Below are positions 1-10,574 of a stretch of DNA of 64,000 nt, piece after piece. The first letter of the stretch is position 1; each line of letters begins with the position of its first letter. The stretch is taken from assembly GCA_016201045.1 (NCBI GenBank), contig JACQDM010000008.1, positions 992,001 through 1,056,000 on the forward strand, in the 5' to 3' direction. Source of the stretch: Afipia sp. (GTDB taxonomy: Bacteria > Pseudomonadota > Alphaproteobacteria > Rhizobiales > Xanthobacteraceae). The notes beneath the pieces are model-generated. The model did no database searches. It was not told the DNA's origin and saw only the letters and a list, made by a program, of their open reading frames with translations. The position numbers and the translations under genes are program-made.

Positions 1-581
1 AGATCGATGAAGCCTTCGCGCTTGACACGAATGCCGAGAGACTGCGGCGACACCTGTGTGAAGTCCTTCGGTGCCTCGACTATGTCGTCGTCGACAGCTT
101 GTGTCTGCAAGAATTCCTTCTCGCCGATATCGGTGTTGTCGGGTGACGACACGAGCGAAGCATTGCCGCCAACAGTAATCTTCCCATCGAACGCTATCGC
201 TTTGTTGACGGTCTTACGGGCAAGGCTAACGGTCACCGGCGCTTTGCTTTCGAGCGTCTGTCCCGAACCGATGAGCCTGTCTCCCTCCGTCTTCAACTCA
301 ATGACGAAGCGATCTTTTCGGTCGGATGCGATGCTGACCGAGTAGCAAACGTCAATCAGCGCGGACGTTACCTTGCCGCCCTGCCGCGTTTCCTTGATGA
401 AAGCCTCGACAGGCAAATCGCCGAGAATATCGCCTAGCGTTGCAAAGTAGCGCACGTCGGCGGAATCGGTCGTTGCCTTTGATGATGGTTTCGCCGATTC
501 TTTCGGCGTCTGAGCGTGAGCCAGCGAGACCACAGCAAATCCGGTCATTGCGGCGACAACGCTTATTTTCGATTTATGCAT
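1..581 (-). CDS. Secreted protein of unknown function, C-terminus cut off by window edge
   Basis: An open frame runs leftward from an ATG at 581 to the window edge with no stop in 193 codons. A GAGG motif lies 6 bases before the ATG. The first 24 or so residues form a signal peptide: two lysines, a hydrophobic core, then a likely Ala-His-Ala cleavage site before Gln-Thr. The mature part has one visible cysteine and many charged and beta-prone residues, suggesting a soluble periplasmic or surface protein. I do not recognise the family. It is transcribed in the same direction as groEL, but a terminator separates them, so it is probably a separate unit. Confidence 0.7.
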   Translation of the reverse strand, partial: MHKSKISVVAAMTGFAVVSLAHAQTPKESAKPSSKATTDSADVRYFATLGDILGDLPVEAFIKETRQGGKVTSALIDVCYSVSIASDRKDRFVIELKTEGDRLIGSGQTLESKAPVTVSLARKTVNKAIAFDGKITVGGNASLVSSPDNTDIGEKEFLQTQAVDDDIVEAPKDFTQVSPQSLGIRVKREGFID

Positions 582-686
582 GGTCTGCCTCGTGACCGTG
601 AGTCGGTATTTCGCAAGCGGCGGGACAATCTCAAAAGCTGCGCCGGTTGTCGCGGACATTTTCGTCGTTGATCGCCCTGAAACGAT

Positions 687-713
687 AAAAGGCCGCCCTG
701 AGGCGGCCTTTCT
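687..713 (-). terminator. Rho-independent terminator of groES-groEL
   Basis: Read on the minus strand, AAGGCCGCC and GGCGGCC(TT) form a G+C-rich stem around a short loop, followed by TTTTATCG. It lies 19 bases past the groEL stop, the expected place for the end of the operon. Confidence 0.85.
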
Positions 714-731
714 TCGCAGAGTTGTGGAGGG

Positions 732-2390
<1,659 letters not shown>

Positions 2391-2442
2391 TTATTGCGTA
2401 GCGCGGATCAACGCTCTTGGATGCTCAGTTCGACAGATGTGC

Positions 2443-2739
2443 TTAAGTCAGCACGCCCATGATGTCGGACTCCTTCATGATCAGGAACTCCTCGCCGTCG
2501 AGTTTCACTTCGGTACCCGACCATTTTCCGAACAGCACTTTGTTGCCGACCTTGACATCGATCGGGATGAGTTTGCCGGCTTCGTCGCGTCCGCCGGGGC
2601 CGACTGCCACGATTTGGCCCTGCGACGGCTTTTCCTTGGCGCTGTCTGGAATGATGATTCCGCCTTTGGTCTTTTCTTCGGCGTCGATGCGTTTGACGAC
2701 GACGCGATCATGAAGGGGACGGAAAGTTGTCTTTGCCAT
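2443..2739 (-). CDS. groS: Co-chaperonin GroES (10 kDa)
   Basis: 98 residues, standard length. It forms the heptameric lid of GroEL. The N-terminus [12 protein letters not shown] is the family signature, followed by the mobile-loop segment [16 protein letters not shown], which contacts the GroEL apical domain, and the conserved [14 protein letters not shown] near the C-terminus. It is the first gene of the groES-groEL operon. Upstream are a CIRCE operator and a TTGACA-type promoter, so repression by HrcA is expected. Confidence 0.98.
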   Translation of the reverse strand: MAKTTFRPLHDRVVVKRIDAEEKTKGGIIIPDSAKEKPSQGQIVAVGPGGRDEAGKLIPIDVKVGNKVLFGKWSGTEVKLDGEEFLIMKESDIMGVLT

Positions 2740-2830
2740 AAGATTCCTTTGTGCGCTTGATATTGACGATTTGAGTTGGACCGGCGCGCCGACCGATGCG
2801 AAGCCGGTTGCCGAAAGGCCGGATTTCTTC

Positions 2831-2857
2831 TTAGCAGTCGATATTCGAGAGTGCTAA
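2831..2857 (-). promoter_or_regulatory. CIRCE operator (HrcA binding site) of groES-groEL
   Basis: The sequence is TTAGCAGTC, a 9-base spacer (2840-2848), then GAGTGCTAA. This matches the CIRCE consensus TTAGCACTC-N9-GAGTGCTAA except for one base in the left arm. It lies about 90 bases upstream of the groES ATG, just downstream of the -10 box, where HrcA would block transcription. The 2740-3047 gap holds this element, the promoter and the groES leader, and no gene that I can support. Confidence 0.93.
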
Positions 2858-2867
2858 CGTGCTTTTG

Positions 2868-2896
2868 GCATTAAGTTCTGGCCTCGGCCCTGTCAA
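2868..2896 (-). promoter_or_regulatory. Housekeeping-type promoter of groES-groEL
   Basis: On the minus strand a perfect -35 box TTGACA (2891-2896) is followed, after 17 bases, by TAATGC (2868-2873) as the -10 box. The predicted transcription start falls near 2861, directly beside the CIRCE element. The spacing is optimal; the -10 box is only a partial match. Confidence 0.75.
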
Positions 2897-3047
2897 GCAA
2901 GCCCTTAAGGCCTTGGTGAGGCCAATGTAGGATGCTCTGGAAACCCATTGAGGGTGCTGGACGTAATTGATGGGGCCCCAGAGTTTGCCGAATGACCAGC
3001 CGGCTTCGATCAAGCAGCCGGGTTCAAGAATGTTGCCGGGAGTATTC

Positions 3048-3578
3048 ATGTTCAGGACAAGTCAGCGGCCGAGCCCAGTAGCTGCGGTCAACCTTCTCGC
3101 CGCAATCGGCGCGTCCTGCCTGCTCGCCGGATGCGGCAGTATGGGCGGATTCAGTGGTTTCGGCGGCGGAGCGCAGACGACTGCGCAGGAGCCGGCGAGC
3201 GCGCCTGAAATTCCGTCGACGATCCGGGCCGAAGAACTCGTCGGGCGCTGGGGCCTCGCCGCCTATCACGATGTCAAGGATCGCGCTCGAACCGAAGCGG
3301 CGGCGAAGGGACAATGCAAGCAGCCCTACGTGATCGGCCAAGGCGCGACTGGCGGCGTCGTCATGCATTTGCCGGATGAAGCGACGCCGCAGGAACTGCG
3401 CCTGAAAGGGAGCCAGAGCGGCAAGAATTACATCGGCCCGGCGGGGCCTGCGGGCGGCGAGAAGGATCGCGAAATCGTTTCCTTCGATGGCCGTGTGCTG
3501 CAGACGAAATTTATCGATCCCGATGCCAACAGCCGCTACGGAACGATGGTCTATGTGCGTTGTGCGCCCCGCGCGTAA
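3048..3578 (+). CDS. Putative lipoprotein of unknown function
   Basis: 176 residues from the ATG at 3048, chosen because a GGGAG motif lies just upstream and because it places the signal peptide at the N-terminus. Longer upstream reading is possible but would bury the signal peptide. The signal peptide ends in a lipobox LLAGC at about residues 25-29, so the mature protein should be lipid-anchored. The segment after the cysteine is Gly/Ser-rich. The folded part contains LVGRWGLAAYHD and ends with YVRCAPRA, a small beta-rich domain. I recognise it as a conserved hypothetical of Bradyrhizobium relatives but know no function. Confidence 0.8.
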   Translation: MFRTSQRPSPVAAVNLLAAIGASCLLAGCGSMGGFSGFGGGAQTTAQEPASAPEIPSTIRAEELVGRWGLAAYHDVKDRARTEAAAKGQCKQPYVIGQGATGGVVMHLPDEATPQELRLKGSQSGKNYIGPAGPAGGEKDREIVSFDGRVLQTKFIDPDANSRYGTMVYVRCAPRA

Positions 3579-3587
3579 CCGGAGCGC

Positions 3588-4361
3588 TTAGTCGAACAAC
3601 GCGTCGATATCGTCTTGCGAGGCGTGGCCTTCGTCGTCGGCACCCTTCGGTCCATTGAGCAAGCGGGCGTCTCCCACGCGGGTATCGATAATAGCAGGCG
3701 CGTGTTGGCGGATCGCATCGACGCCGCCCCAGATATCCATCATGACGTTGATGTGATGTTCGATGAACTTCATCGTTCCCATGACCTTGCCGATACGCTG
3801 GCCGGTAAGATCCTGAAAGTTACAGGCTTCGAAGATGCCAACAACGCGCTCCTGAATTTCTTCGCGGAGTTGCGCCTGCTGATCAGCCGATGTCACCTTG
3901 CCGAGCGCGGTCGCGGCTTGGTCGATTGCTTCGGCAGCCTCCAGAATCTGCTGCGTGGCCTCCTCGGTGCCGCCGACAACGGCACCCAGTTCGCCGGTGA
4001 CCTTCGCCATCTCATCGCCACTGAAACTCTTGCCATGAAGCGTCGCGATTTCCTGCTTGGTGCGGTCGATGGCGTCATGGATGAGGTCAAGTTCGACCTT
4101 GAGTTTTTCGCACTGCTCGATCTGCGCGCGATAGGTTTCAAGGAGAATTTTTGCGTCCGCGGATTGCTCGGGAGTTACGGGTGTGTCTACTGGCGTGCCC
4201 ACGTGATGGGGAGCCGCCATCTGTGCGCGGATCGCGCGCAATTCGCTGATGATCTCACGTTGGAACGGCAGAATGTCGCCGTCGAAATCATGAAGTTGCG
4301 GAAGTTCGCCGGTCTCTGCCTGAAATTCTTCAATACGAAAGCGTTTGCGTTGTACGGCCAT
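3588..4361 (-). CDS. cheZ: Chemotaxis protein phosphatase CheZ
   Basis: 257 residues from an ATG at 4361, preceded by GGGGA at good spacing; an upstream in-frame extension lacks support. CheZ removes the phosphate from CheY-P and so resets the flagellar motor signal. The long central helices end in the signature ACNFQDLTGQRI. The Asp and Gln of this motif (about D184 and Q188) correspond to the catalytic pair D143/Q147 of the E. coli protein, with the same spacing. The last residues, SQDDIDALFD, form the acidic tail that docks on CheY. It is not next to other che genes; a cheY lies 33 kb away at 37916. Confidence 0.93.
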   Translation of the reverse strand: MAVQRKRFRIEEFQAETGELPQLHDFDGDILPFQREIISELRAIRAQMAAPHHVGTPVDTPVTPEQSADAKILLETYRAQIEQCEKLKVELDLIHDAIDRTKQEIATLHGKSFSGDEMAKVTGELGAVVGGTEEATQQILEAAEAIDQAATALGKVTSADQQAQLREEIQERVVGIFEACNFQDLTGQRIGKVMGTMKFIEHHINVMMDIWGGVDAIRQHAPAIIDTRVGDARLLNGPKGADDEGHASQDDIDALFD

Positions 4362-4650
4362 CGAAGTCCCCATCCCAATTCGGACCGTTGTAACCAACGT
4401 GCTTTAACGTCAGGTTCATTCAGGAAACCGCGTGCCGCTCGCGCTGGTGCGACGAAAACCAACGATTAACCATGAGCCGCATGCGTTCATTCAAAATAAA
4501 CGCTACCCGCAACAACTCCGACCGATTGACGGCGTGGTGAATCCAAAAGCTGCTTTTGTTTACCAAACCGACGCGATTTGAATCTTACATGGTCCGTGTT
4601 CAGGCGTGTTGTTCGCGCGTCAACGACGAAACAGTGCAGAGTACGTCGCC

Positions 4651-5427
4651 ATGAAAAAGCTTCCCATCGCGCTTGCCGCCGGCGCATCGTTTTTCGGCGT
4701 CAGTTTCCTCCCCGCCTTTGCCGAGGATGCCCTGCCGCGCGATCCCCGCGTGATCTATGCGCCGCAGCCGCCTGTACCGATCCGGGTTGCGTATCAGGAT
4801 CGCACCAGCATGGGCGGTGGTTTCATCGAGTTCCTTTTCAACGGCGGAGGACAATCTTCCGATCCGCGCTATGAGCGTCCCTCACAGCAGGAGCCGCGAG
4901 CTCGCCGTGAACTCCCGTCGATCGATCCGCAGGAAGCTGCGGCTCCGCGTGAAGAGTCGATCGAACCAGGTCGCCCTGGCATGGATCCGAAATTCGAAAA
5001 ACAGGTCGTCGACTACAACGGTAAGGAATCGCCCGGCACGCTCGTTATCGACACGCCGAACAAGTTTCTCTATCTCGTCCAAGCGCGCGGCAAGGCGCTC
5101 CGCTACGGCATCGGTGTCGGCAAGCCTGGCTTCACCTGGTCGGGCGTGAAGCAGATTTCGATGAAAAAGGAATGGCCGGATTGGACTCCGCCACCGGAAA
5201 TGCTCAAGCGCCGTCCGGATCTTCCACGCCATATGGAAGGCGGGCCCGAAAATCCGCTCGGTGCGCGAGCGATGTATCTCGGAACGTCGCTTTACCGCAT
5301 CCACGGTTCCAATGAGCCTTGGACCATCGGTACCAATGTGTCGTCGGGCTGCATCCGGATGCGCAACGAAGACGTGATCGATCTTTACGGCCGCGTTCCA
5401 CTCGGAACGAAAGTCGTCGTGATCTGA
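4651..5427 (+). CDS. L,D-transpeptidase (YkuD domain), periplasmic
   Basis: 258 residues from the ATG at 4651. An N-terminal signal peptide (Lys-Lys, hydrophobic core, PAFA before Glu-Asp) exports it to the periplasm. A Pro/Arg/Glu-rich linker occupies roughly residues 40-120. The YkuD domain begins near the GTLVIDTPNKFLYLV segment. The catalytic signature is complete: His at about 218 and SSGCIRM with Cys at about 234. Such enzymes make 3-3 peptidoglycan cross-links or attach proteins to peptidoglycan. The specific substrate cannot be told from sequence. A terminator follows at once, so it appears monocistronic. Confidence 0.93.
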   Translation: MKKLPIALAAGASFFGVSFLPAFAEDALPRDPRVIYAPQPPVPIRVAYQDRTSMGGGFIEFLFNGGGQSSDPRYERPSQQEPRARRELPSIDPQEAAAPREESIEPGRPGMDPKFEKQVVDYNGKESPGTLVIDTPNKFLYLVQARGKALRYGIGVGKPGFTWSGVKQISMKKEWPDWTPPPEMLKRRPDLPRHMEGGPENPLGARAMYLGTSLYRIHGSNEPWTIGTNVSSGCIRMRNEDVIDLYGRVPLGTKVVVI

Positions 5428-5444
5428 CTGAAATTTCACTCAAC

Positions 5445-5480
5445 AAAAAAACGGCCGCTCCTGAGCGGCCGTTTTCGTTT
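5445..5480. terminator. Bidirectional terminator between convergent genes
   Basis: AACGGCCGCTC and GAGCGGCCGTT form a perfect stem around a short CT loop. A run of A precedes it and TTTTCGTTT follows, so it can stop transcription of the L,D-transpeptidase gene rightward and of the DUF2076 gene leftward. Confidence 0.9.
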
Positions 5481-5495
5481 GACGGGATGCTTCGA

Positions 5496-6230
5496 TTAGG
5501 CGTAATCGCTGTCGCCGCCACCGTCGAAGTCATTTGCATCGAAATCATCGTCATCGTCGTCCTGATCGTTGACGTCGTTGTACGCCTGATCGGCAAAGGA
5601 CTGTTGCCGGTCAGCACCGCTATTCTTGCCGATGTCGTTGATCCCAGCGTCGCGTGAAAGATTATCGGTGGAACTTCCGTCCCAAGGATTTCGGCCGGCG
5701 GCGGAGTTCGTCCACGACGAGTCTCCAAAACTCTGTTGATGTCCGCCCATCAGACCGCGAATGCTGCTCATAAGGATCGAGCCGCCGATCACGCCGGCAG
5801 CCGCCGCGGCCGCCGTTCCGAGAAATGAACCCCCGCCGGGGCTGCCTGCGAAATTACCTTGGCGTGGATCGCCCTGGCCGAGAACGTTTCCGCTATTCCA
5901 GACGGGACTGCCATGCCCGTTCGTTGGCGATACGCTCGGGACCGATCCGCGCGATTGCGACGGCCCGAGCAGCGCATCGCGCATCGAGTCGAGAAATCCC
6001 CCGGATGGCGTAGCAACGCGACCGTTCTCCAATTCCTGAATTCGCTCATTCGCTTGTCTGAGCGCCTCGTCCTGCACTAGGACAGTCTGGACTAGCGCGT
6101 AAGTCGCGTTCGGCGCCCGGCGAAGGCCCGCAGCGATCGCGTTTTCCGCCTCAGCATCGCGCGAAGCGGTCTCAAGCCGCGCGAGACGATTGAAAAGCTC
6201 CTCGATCTGCTGTCGTTCATCCGGCGTCAT
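5496..6230 (-). CDS. DUF2076 family protein
   Basis: 244 residues, with AGGAGGG placed 5 bases before the ATG. The N-terminal helix MTPDERQQIEELFNRL and the following Ala/Glu-rich coiled region are typical of DUF2076. A Gly/Ser-rich linker follows. A hydrophobic Ala/Gly stretch around residues 143-160 (FLGTAAAAAAGVIGGSIL) may be a membrane segment. The C-terminus is strongly acidic, with runs of Asp near residue 225. The function of the family is unknown. It is followed by the shared terminator and preceded by a 150-base gap. Confidence 0.85.
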   Translation of the reverse strand: MTPDERQQIEELFNRLARLETASRDAEAENAIAAGLRRAPNATYALVQTVLVQDEALRQANERIQELENGRVATPSGGFLDSMRDALLGPSQSRGSVPSVSPTNGHGSPVWNSGNVLGQGDPRQGNFAGSPGGGSFLGTAAAAAAGVIGGSILMSSIRGLMGGHQQSFGDSSWTNSAAGRNPWDGSSTDNLSRDAGINDIGKNSGADRQQSFADQAYNDVNDQDDDDDDFDANDFDGGGDSDYA

Positions 6231-6380
6231 GATGACCCTCCTGTATGCACCTATGCACCACCGAAATTCGGTGTGGCGCGCCGAATATGGGTCAGCATTG
6301 TGTCGGGTTAAGCCCCACCCTGGATTAAATTTGAGATACTTGGGAGGAGAGGTGCGACAAAACGACTTAGGATTGCCCCA

Positions 6381-7226
6381 TCAATTTCGGGCGAGCGTTG
6401 CGTTGCAGGCCTGAAGCAGAAGCGGAAATTCGTTGCCTGACAGATAGGCGAATTCCCGTTCGCGCTGAAGTGTTACTGGATCGGTCGCACTCAACGTCTC
6501 GTCGACAAATCCGGGATGGCACATGATGAGTCCGCCGTTCGGAAGTGCGTCGAGAAAGCTGCGCATCAACTCACCGAAATCCTTCTGTGCAGAAAAATCA
6601 TATGCTCCCGCGAAGCCGGCATTGAACTTCGTATTCGTCCGCACGCATTTTTTTCGGAACGTTGCGCTGAGAGCGTCGAGCAGAAATGCCTTTGGATTGG
6701 CAAGCCGCGCCGATTGTGGAATTGCCCGCCCGCATTGCCTGGCCCACGCATCGGGTGCCGACCGCTTGACGGCGGCTAAAAACCCATCGCGGATTTGCGG
6801 AAACAGTTGCACGTGCTGATGCCCATCGACGTAGTCGGGTGTCCGGCCGAACAGATCGCGGAAAGCGGAAATCTGCGCGAGCACCTCTGCCTCGATGATC
6901 TCGGGATCGAGTCGTCGCAGAAATGCGCTTTGCAAAAGCGAGGCAAGCGGAAGAAACCGTGTTCCATGCAGCGGCTTGAAATGCATCGTCAGCGGATGGA
7001 ACGGCGCGGTAAGTGTGACATGCAGTCCAATTGCGCAATCGGCGTTCACCACGACCGATGCCGTTAGCGCATTGACTTCAGCACGATCGATCGCCGCGCC
7101 TACGACCATGACCGAGGTTGCGTTGATTCGCTTTTGCTCAATAAGTTGACGGATTGCCTTGTTGACTCCGGGCGCCATTCCATAGTCGTCGGCGCACAGC
7201 CAGATACGCCGCACGGCCACACTCAT
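6381..7226 (-). CDS. ChbG/HpnK/NaxD-family carbohydrate deacetylase
   Basis: 281 residues, standard length for the YdjC/ChbG fold. The metal-binding motifs are visible: the N-terminal CADDYGM with paired Asp, GLHVTLT, and DGHQHVQLFP. Family members deacetylate N-acetyl sugars: ChbG acts on chitobiose, HpnK in hopanoid synthesis, and Francisella NaxD on undecaprenyl-phosphate N-acetylgalactosamine. Its start overlaps the stop of the upstream glycosyltransferase gene by 4 bases, which implies coupled translation. That partner makes a lipid-linked sugar substrate more likely than chitobiose. I infer the substrate; the sequence does not prove it. Confidence 0.85.
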   Translation of the reverse strand: MSVAVRRIWLCADDYGMAPGVNKAIRQLIEQKRINATSVMVVGAAIDRAEVNALTASVVVNADCAIGLHVTLTAPFHPLTMHFKPLHGTRFLPLASLLQSAFLRRLDPEIIEAEVLAQISAFRDLFGRTPDYVDGHQHVQLFPQIRDGFLAAVKRSAPDAWARQCGRAIPQSARLANPKAFLLDALSATFRKKCVRTNTKFNAGFAGAYDFSAQKDFGELMRSFLDALPNGGLIMCHPGFVDETLSATDPVTLQREREFAYLSGNEFPLLLQACNATLARN

Positions 7227-8269
7227 TCAGCGGCAGTCCGCGACGTTACGGCATCGGTGGATTCAATATCGGCACTTTTGACGCTGTGTTCGGCGACGAA
7301 GTAGATCGGCCGCGCCTTCATCTCGGAGAGAATCTTGCCAATGTACTCGCCGACAATGCCGATCATGATGAGTTGCACGCCGCCGATTGTCATCAGGCCC
7401 ACGACCAGCGATGGATAACCGGGTACGGACTTTCCGCTGACGACCGTTTCCCAAAGAATCGAAAGTCCGAACAGAAAGGCACTGAACGCCAGCAACAGGC
7501 CGAGAAGACTCGCGACACGCAGAGGCGCTACCGAAAATGATGTCAGACCTTCAATGGACAGGCCGAGCAATCGTCCAGGACTAAAAGTTGTCACGCCGTG
7601 TGCGCGGGATTCGGGTTCGTAGTCGACTCGAATTTGCTTGAAGCCAATCCACGTCGCGAGGCCTTTGAAAAAGCGGTTGCGCTCCGGCAATTGCCGAAGA
7701 GCTGCAGCTGCGCGCGGCGACAGCAGGCGGAAATCTCCGGCGTCTTCGGGGATCTTCTGGCGAGCGCCCCAGTTGATGAGAAAGTAAAAGCCGCGAACAG
7801 ATACACGCCGCAGGAACGATTCGTTGTCACGGTGTGCTTTCGCCGTATAGACAACGTCATAGCCGCCCTCGATCCAGTGGCTGACCAGCGTCTCGACGAG
7901 TTCCGGCGAATGCTGACCGTCGCCGTCCATGAACAGCACGGCACCGAGCCGCGCGTGATCGAGGCCCGCCATCAAGGCGGCTTCCTTGCCGAAATTGCGC
8001 GACAGTGAAACAACCTGAACATCGAGCGAGGACGGCGGAAGGTCACGTGCAATGGCGAGAGTTGCGTCCGTGCTGCCGTCGTCGACATAAACGACCTCGC
8101 AGGCAAGACTGTATCGCTGTTTCAGGCTGTCAGCGAGTTTGCACACCCGGTCGTGCAGCCGAGCGAGGCCCGCCGCTTCGTTGAAGGCCGGAACGACAAT
8201 GGACAGGCCTTGCGAAGCGGGCTTGCGCCTGTCGCCTGACATGTTGGAAACATCCGCACCGAGCATCAT
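7223..8269 (-). CDS. Family 2 glycosyltransferase, polyprenyl-phosphate sugar synthase type
   Basis: About 348 residues from the first ATG at 8269, with GGAT about 8 bases upstream; a later ATG at 8242 is possible. The GT-A catalytic domain shows LSIVVPAFNEA, YVDDGSTD and FMDGDGQH, the nucleotide-sugar and metal-binding motifs. Two C-terminal membrane segments, near LLGLLLAFSAFLFGLSI and VVGLMTIGGVQLIMIGIVGEY, are followed by KARPIYFV. This is the layout of ArnC, GtrB and FlmF enzymes, which move a sugar from a nucleotide to undecaprenyl phosphate on the cytoplasmic face. It precedes and overlaps the deacetylase gene, and lies 71 bases after hisG. Confidence 0.88.
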   Translation of the reverse strand: MMLGADVSNMSGDRRKPASQGLSIVVPAFNEAAGLARLHDRVCKLADSLKQRYSLACEVVYVDDGSTDATLAIARDLPPSSLDVQVVSLSRNFGKEAALMAGLDHARLGAVLFMDGDGQHSPELVETLVSHWIEGGYDVVYTAKAHRDNESFLRRVSVRGFYFLINWGARQKIPEDAGDFRLLSPRAAAALRQLPERNRFFKGLATWIGFKQIRVDYEPESRAHGVTTFSPGRLLGLSIEGLTSFSVAPLRVASLLGLLLAFSAFLFGLSILWETVVSGKSVPGYPSLVVGLMTIGGVQLIMIGIVGEYIGKILSEMKARPIYFVAEHSVKSADIESTDAVTSRTAAE

Positions 8270-8340
8270 CGATTCTATCCAGACAACAACACAGCCATCA
8301 TATGGCAACTGCAGCCGCCTTTGCCATAAGGGCGGGCAGT

Positions 8341-9318
8341 CTACTTCGGGAGGAAGGCCTCCAGCCTGGCAAACAGGGGATTTTCGCGGTCCAACACGTA
8401 GTCCAGCGAGGCCACCGAAACCGTCTCAGCCCCGTGCCCGCGCAGAAAGCTGGCCAGCGCATAGACCTGCTCTGGAGGGCAGTGAAGCGTGACCATGCCC
8501 GATGACGTCGGGCCGCCAAACGGCGACACCACGCCGAACTTATTGTGAGCTTCGGCCAGCAACGCGGCGTTGCAACCGGCGAAGCGGGTACGGACTTCCT
8601 TGTATTTGCGCGCGCGCGCGCTGGCAGCGATGTGATCGAGGATCACGCGCGCGGTCTCGCGCGCCTCCCGCGACCAGTCGGCATCGCGCGAAGCGACCAG
8701 ATTGGCTTGGCTGCGGAGGATGATTCCGTCGTCGAGCACCTTCAATCCATTGGCGGCAAGCGTTGCCCCGGTGGTGGTGATGTCGACAATCATCTCAGCT
8801 GTGCCCGATGCCGGCGCGCCTTCCGTTGCGCCCGCACTCTCGACGATGCGATAGTCGACAACGCCTTGCGAAGCGAAGAAAGCCCGCGTCAGGTTGATGT
8901 ATTTGGTTGCAACGCGCATCCGATGATTGTGCTGGGCGCGAAACGATGTTGCGACATCGTCGAGATCCGCCATCGTGCGCACATCGATCCACGCCTGCGG
9001 TACTGCGACGACGACGTTGGCGCTGCCGAAGCCGAGACCGTCGATCAACATCACGCGCTTGTCTGCATCATGAATGCTTTCACGGATCAAGTCTTCACCA
9101 GTGATGCCGAGGTGAATCGTGCCGCGGGCGAGTTGCGAAGCAATCTCGCTTGCCGACAGATACGCGATCTCAACATTGTCGAGGCCGGCAATCGTTCCGC
9201 GATAATCCCGCGCGCCTCGCGGCTTCGCCAACGTCAGTCCGGCCCGCGCGAAAAATGCATCGGCGTTTTCCTGAAGACGCCCCTTCGACGGAACGGCCAG
9301 AACGAATGGAGACATCAT
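8341..9318 (-). CDS. hisG: ATP phosphoribosyltransferase catalytic subunit HisG
   Basis: 325 residues. It catalyses the first step of histidine synthesis, joining ATP and PRPP. Family features are the N-terminal [13 protein letters not shown], the [10 protein letters not shown] segment, and the PRPP-binding region [18 protein letters not shown]. It overlaps hisZ by 4 bases, so the two subunits are translated together. The C-terminal portion after residue 230 probably carries the regulatory extension seen in alphaproteobacterial proteins. Feedback inhibition by histidine is known for the family. Confidence 0.96.
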   Translation of the reverse strand: MMSPFVLAVPSKGRLQENADAFFARAGLTLAKPRGARDYRGTIAGLDNVEIAYLSASEIASQLARGTIHLGITGEDLIRESIHDADKRVMLIDGLGFGSANVVVAVPQAWIDVRTMADLDDVATSFRAQHNHRMRVATKYINLTRAFFASQGVVDYRIVESAGATEGAPASGTAEMIVDITTTGATLAANGLKVLDDGIILRSQANLVASRDADWSREARETARVILDHIAASARARKYKEVRTRFAGCNAALLAEAHNKFGVVSPFGGPTSSGMVTLHCPPEQVYALASFLRGHGAETVSVASLDYVLDRENPLFARLEAFLPK

Positions 9319-10457
9319 GCTGCGTCTCCCTGTCCCAGCGTTTCGGTCCAGATCGAAAATCCGACGGCCGGGATTGTCTCGCGTGCGCCGAGGCGCGACA
9401 GGAGGCCGTCATAACGGCCGCCGCCGACCAGAGGCTCGGTACCATTGCCTTTGCGGTGCAATTCGAACTCAAAGCCGGTGTAGTAGTCGAGGCCCCGCCC
9501 AAACGAGGTCGAAAAGCGCATCGATTTGGTGTCGATGCCGCGAGCCGCCATGAATCCCGTGCGGGTTTCCAGTTCATCGATGGCGGCATTCAGATTGAGT
9601 TTTGCGTCAGATGCCAGTGCGCGCAACTGCGCGGCAGCATCATCCGGCTCGCCCGAGATAGAAAGAAACTTCTCGATTAGTTGCAGCGCGTCGCGCGGCA
9701 GGGCGCCACCCTTAAGGGTGGATTGTTCGAGGAAGCGATCGGCAATTTCCGATACGGTGCGTCCGCCGACATTGCTTGCGCCTGCAATCGACATGAGATC
9801 GGTGACAAGCGCGAGAGCGGCCTTGCGGTCGGAGCCGGCAAGTGCCGCCAGCACACCTTCGTATTCGTTGCGGGTCTTTCCAGTTTCGAGCGTTAGCCGT
9901 TCGAGGTCCTGCGCTAGTGATACTTTGCGGTTGAAATCCTTGATGAGGCGGCGTTTCCATACCGGATAGAGATCGAGTGCCTCGATCAGCGCGGAGAACA
10001 ATGCGACGTCGCCGGTGCGGATATCGGCAGCGGAAAATCCGTAAGCGATCGTAGCTTCCAATCCGAGTGCGAGCATTTCGGCATCCGCCGCCGCGCGGTC
10101 CGCGCGTCCGAAGGATTCGAGACCCGCCTGAATGAACTCGCTGGCCCGGTCGCCACGGAAACGAAACACCGGACCCATGTAGCAGAAGCCTGCGGCCTTT
10201 CCGGCTTGCGGCGATCGCAGATAGTCCAGCGCCACAGGGATAGTCAGATCTGGCCGCAGGCAAAGCTCCGCGCCGCTCGGATCAGTCGTCAGATAGAGGC
10301 TCTTTCGGATGTCCTCCCCGGACAGGTCCAGGAATGGTTCGGCGGGCTGGAGAATGGCCGGGCGAGCGTGCGCGTAGCCTGCCTGCGCGTAAGACAACAG
10401 CAAGGCCTCCGCCCGTGCGGCGGACCCTGACGCGGTTGCGGCACTGGTCTGGCTCAT
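9315..10457 (-). CDS. hisZ: ATP phosphoribosyltransferase regulatory subunit HisZ
   Basis: 380 residues from the ATG at 10457; the frame is open further upstream but without a good ribosome site. HisZ is a catalytically dead relative of histidyl-tRNA synthetase that activates HisG. Class II synthetase motifs remain visible: [27 protein letters not shown] and a late [13 protein letters not shown]. It lies directly upstream of hisG with a 4-base overlap. The true hisS is elsewhere in the window at 44460, so this copy is not the synthetase. Confidence 0.95.
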   Translation of the reverse strand: MSQTSAATASGSAARAEALLLSYAQAGYAHARPAILQPAEPFLDLSGEDIRKSLYLTTDPSGAELCLRPDLTIPVALDYLRSPQAGKAAGFCYMGPVFRFRGDRASEFIQAGLESFGRADRAAADAEMLALGLEATIAYGFSAADIRTGDVALFSALIEALDLYPVWKRRLIKDFNRKVSLAQDLERLTLETGKTRNEYEGVLAALAGSDRKAALALVTDLMSIAGASNVGGRTVSEIADRFLEQSTLKGGALPRDALQLIEKFLSISGEPDDAAAQLRALASDAKLNLNAAIDELETRTGFMAARGIDTKSMRFSTSFGRGLDYYTGFEFELHRKGNGTEPLVGGGRYDGLLSRLGARETIPAVGFSIWTETLGQGDAA

Positions 10458-10574
10458 CTCTACGCCCATAAATGCTTGAAGCGGCAGTCCCTTAACACGG
10501 GCTCCCGGTGACTTCGACGACGATCCAGAAAGTGCCTTAATGAGAACTAGTGGAATACACAACCTATACGTGTA

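Noticed and set aside
7-345. Open frame on the plus strand at the left edge
   Set aside because: Antisense to the secreted protein gene, which has a signal peptide and ribosome site on the minus strand.
2740-3047. A small minus-strand reading frame between groES and the lipoprotein gene
   Set aside because: It covers the CIRCE element and promoter and has no motif; the gap is regulatory.
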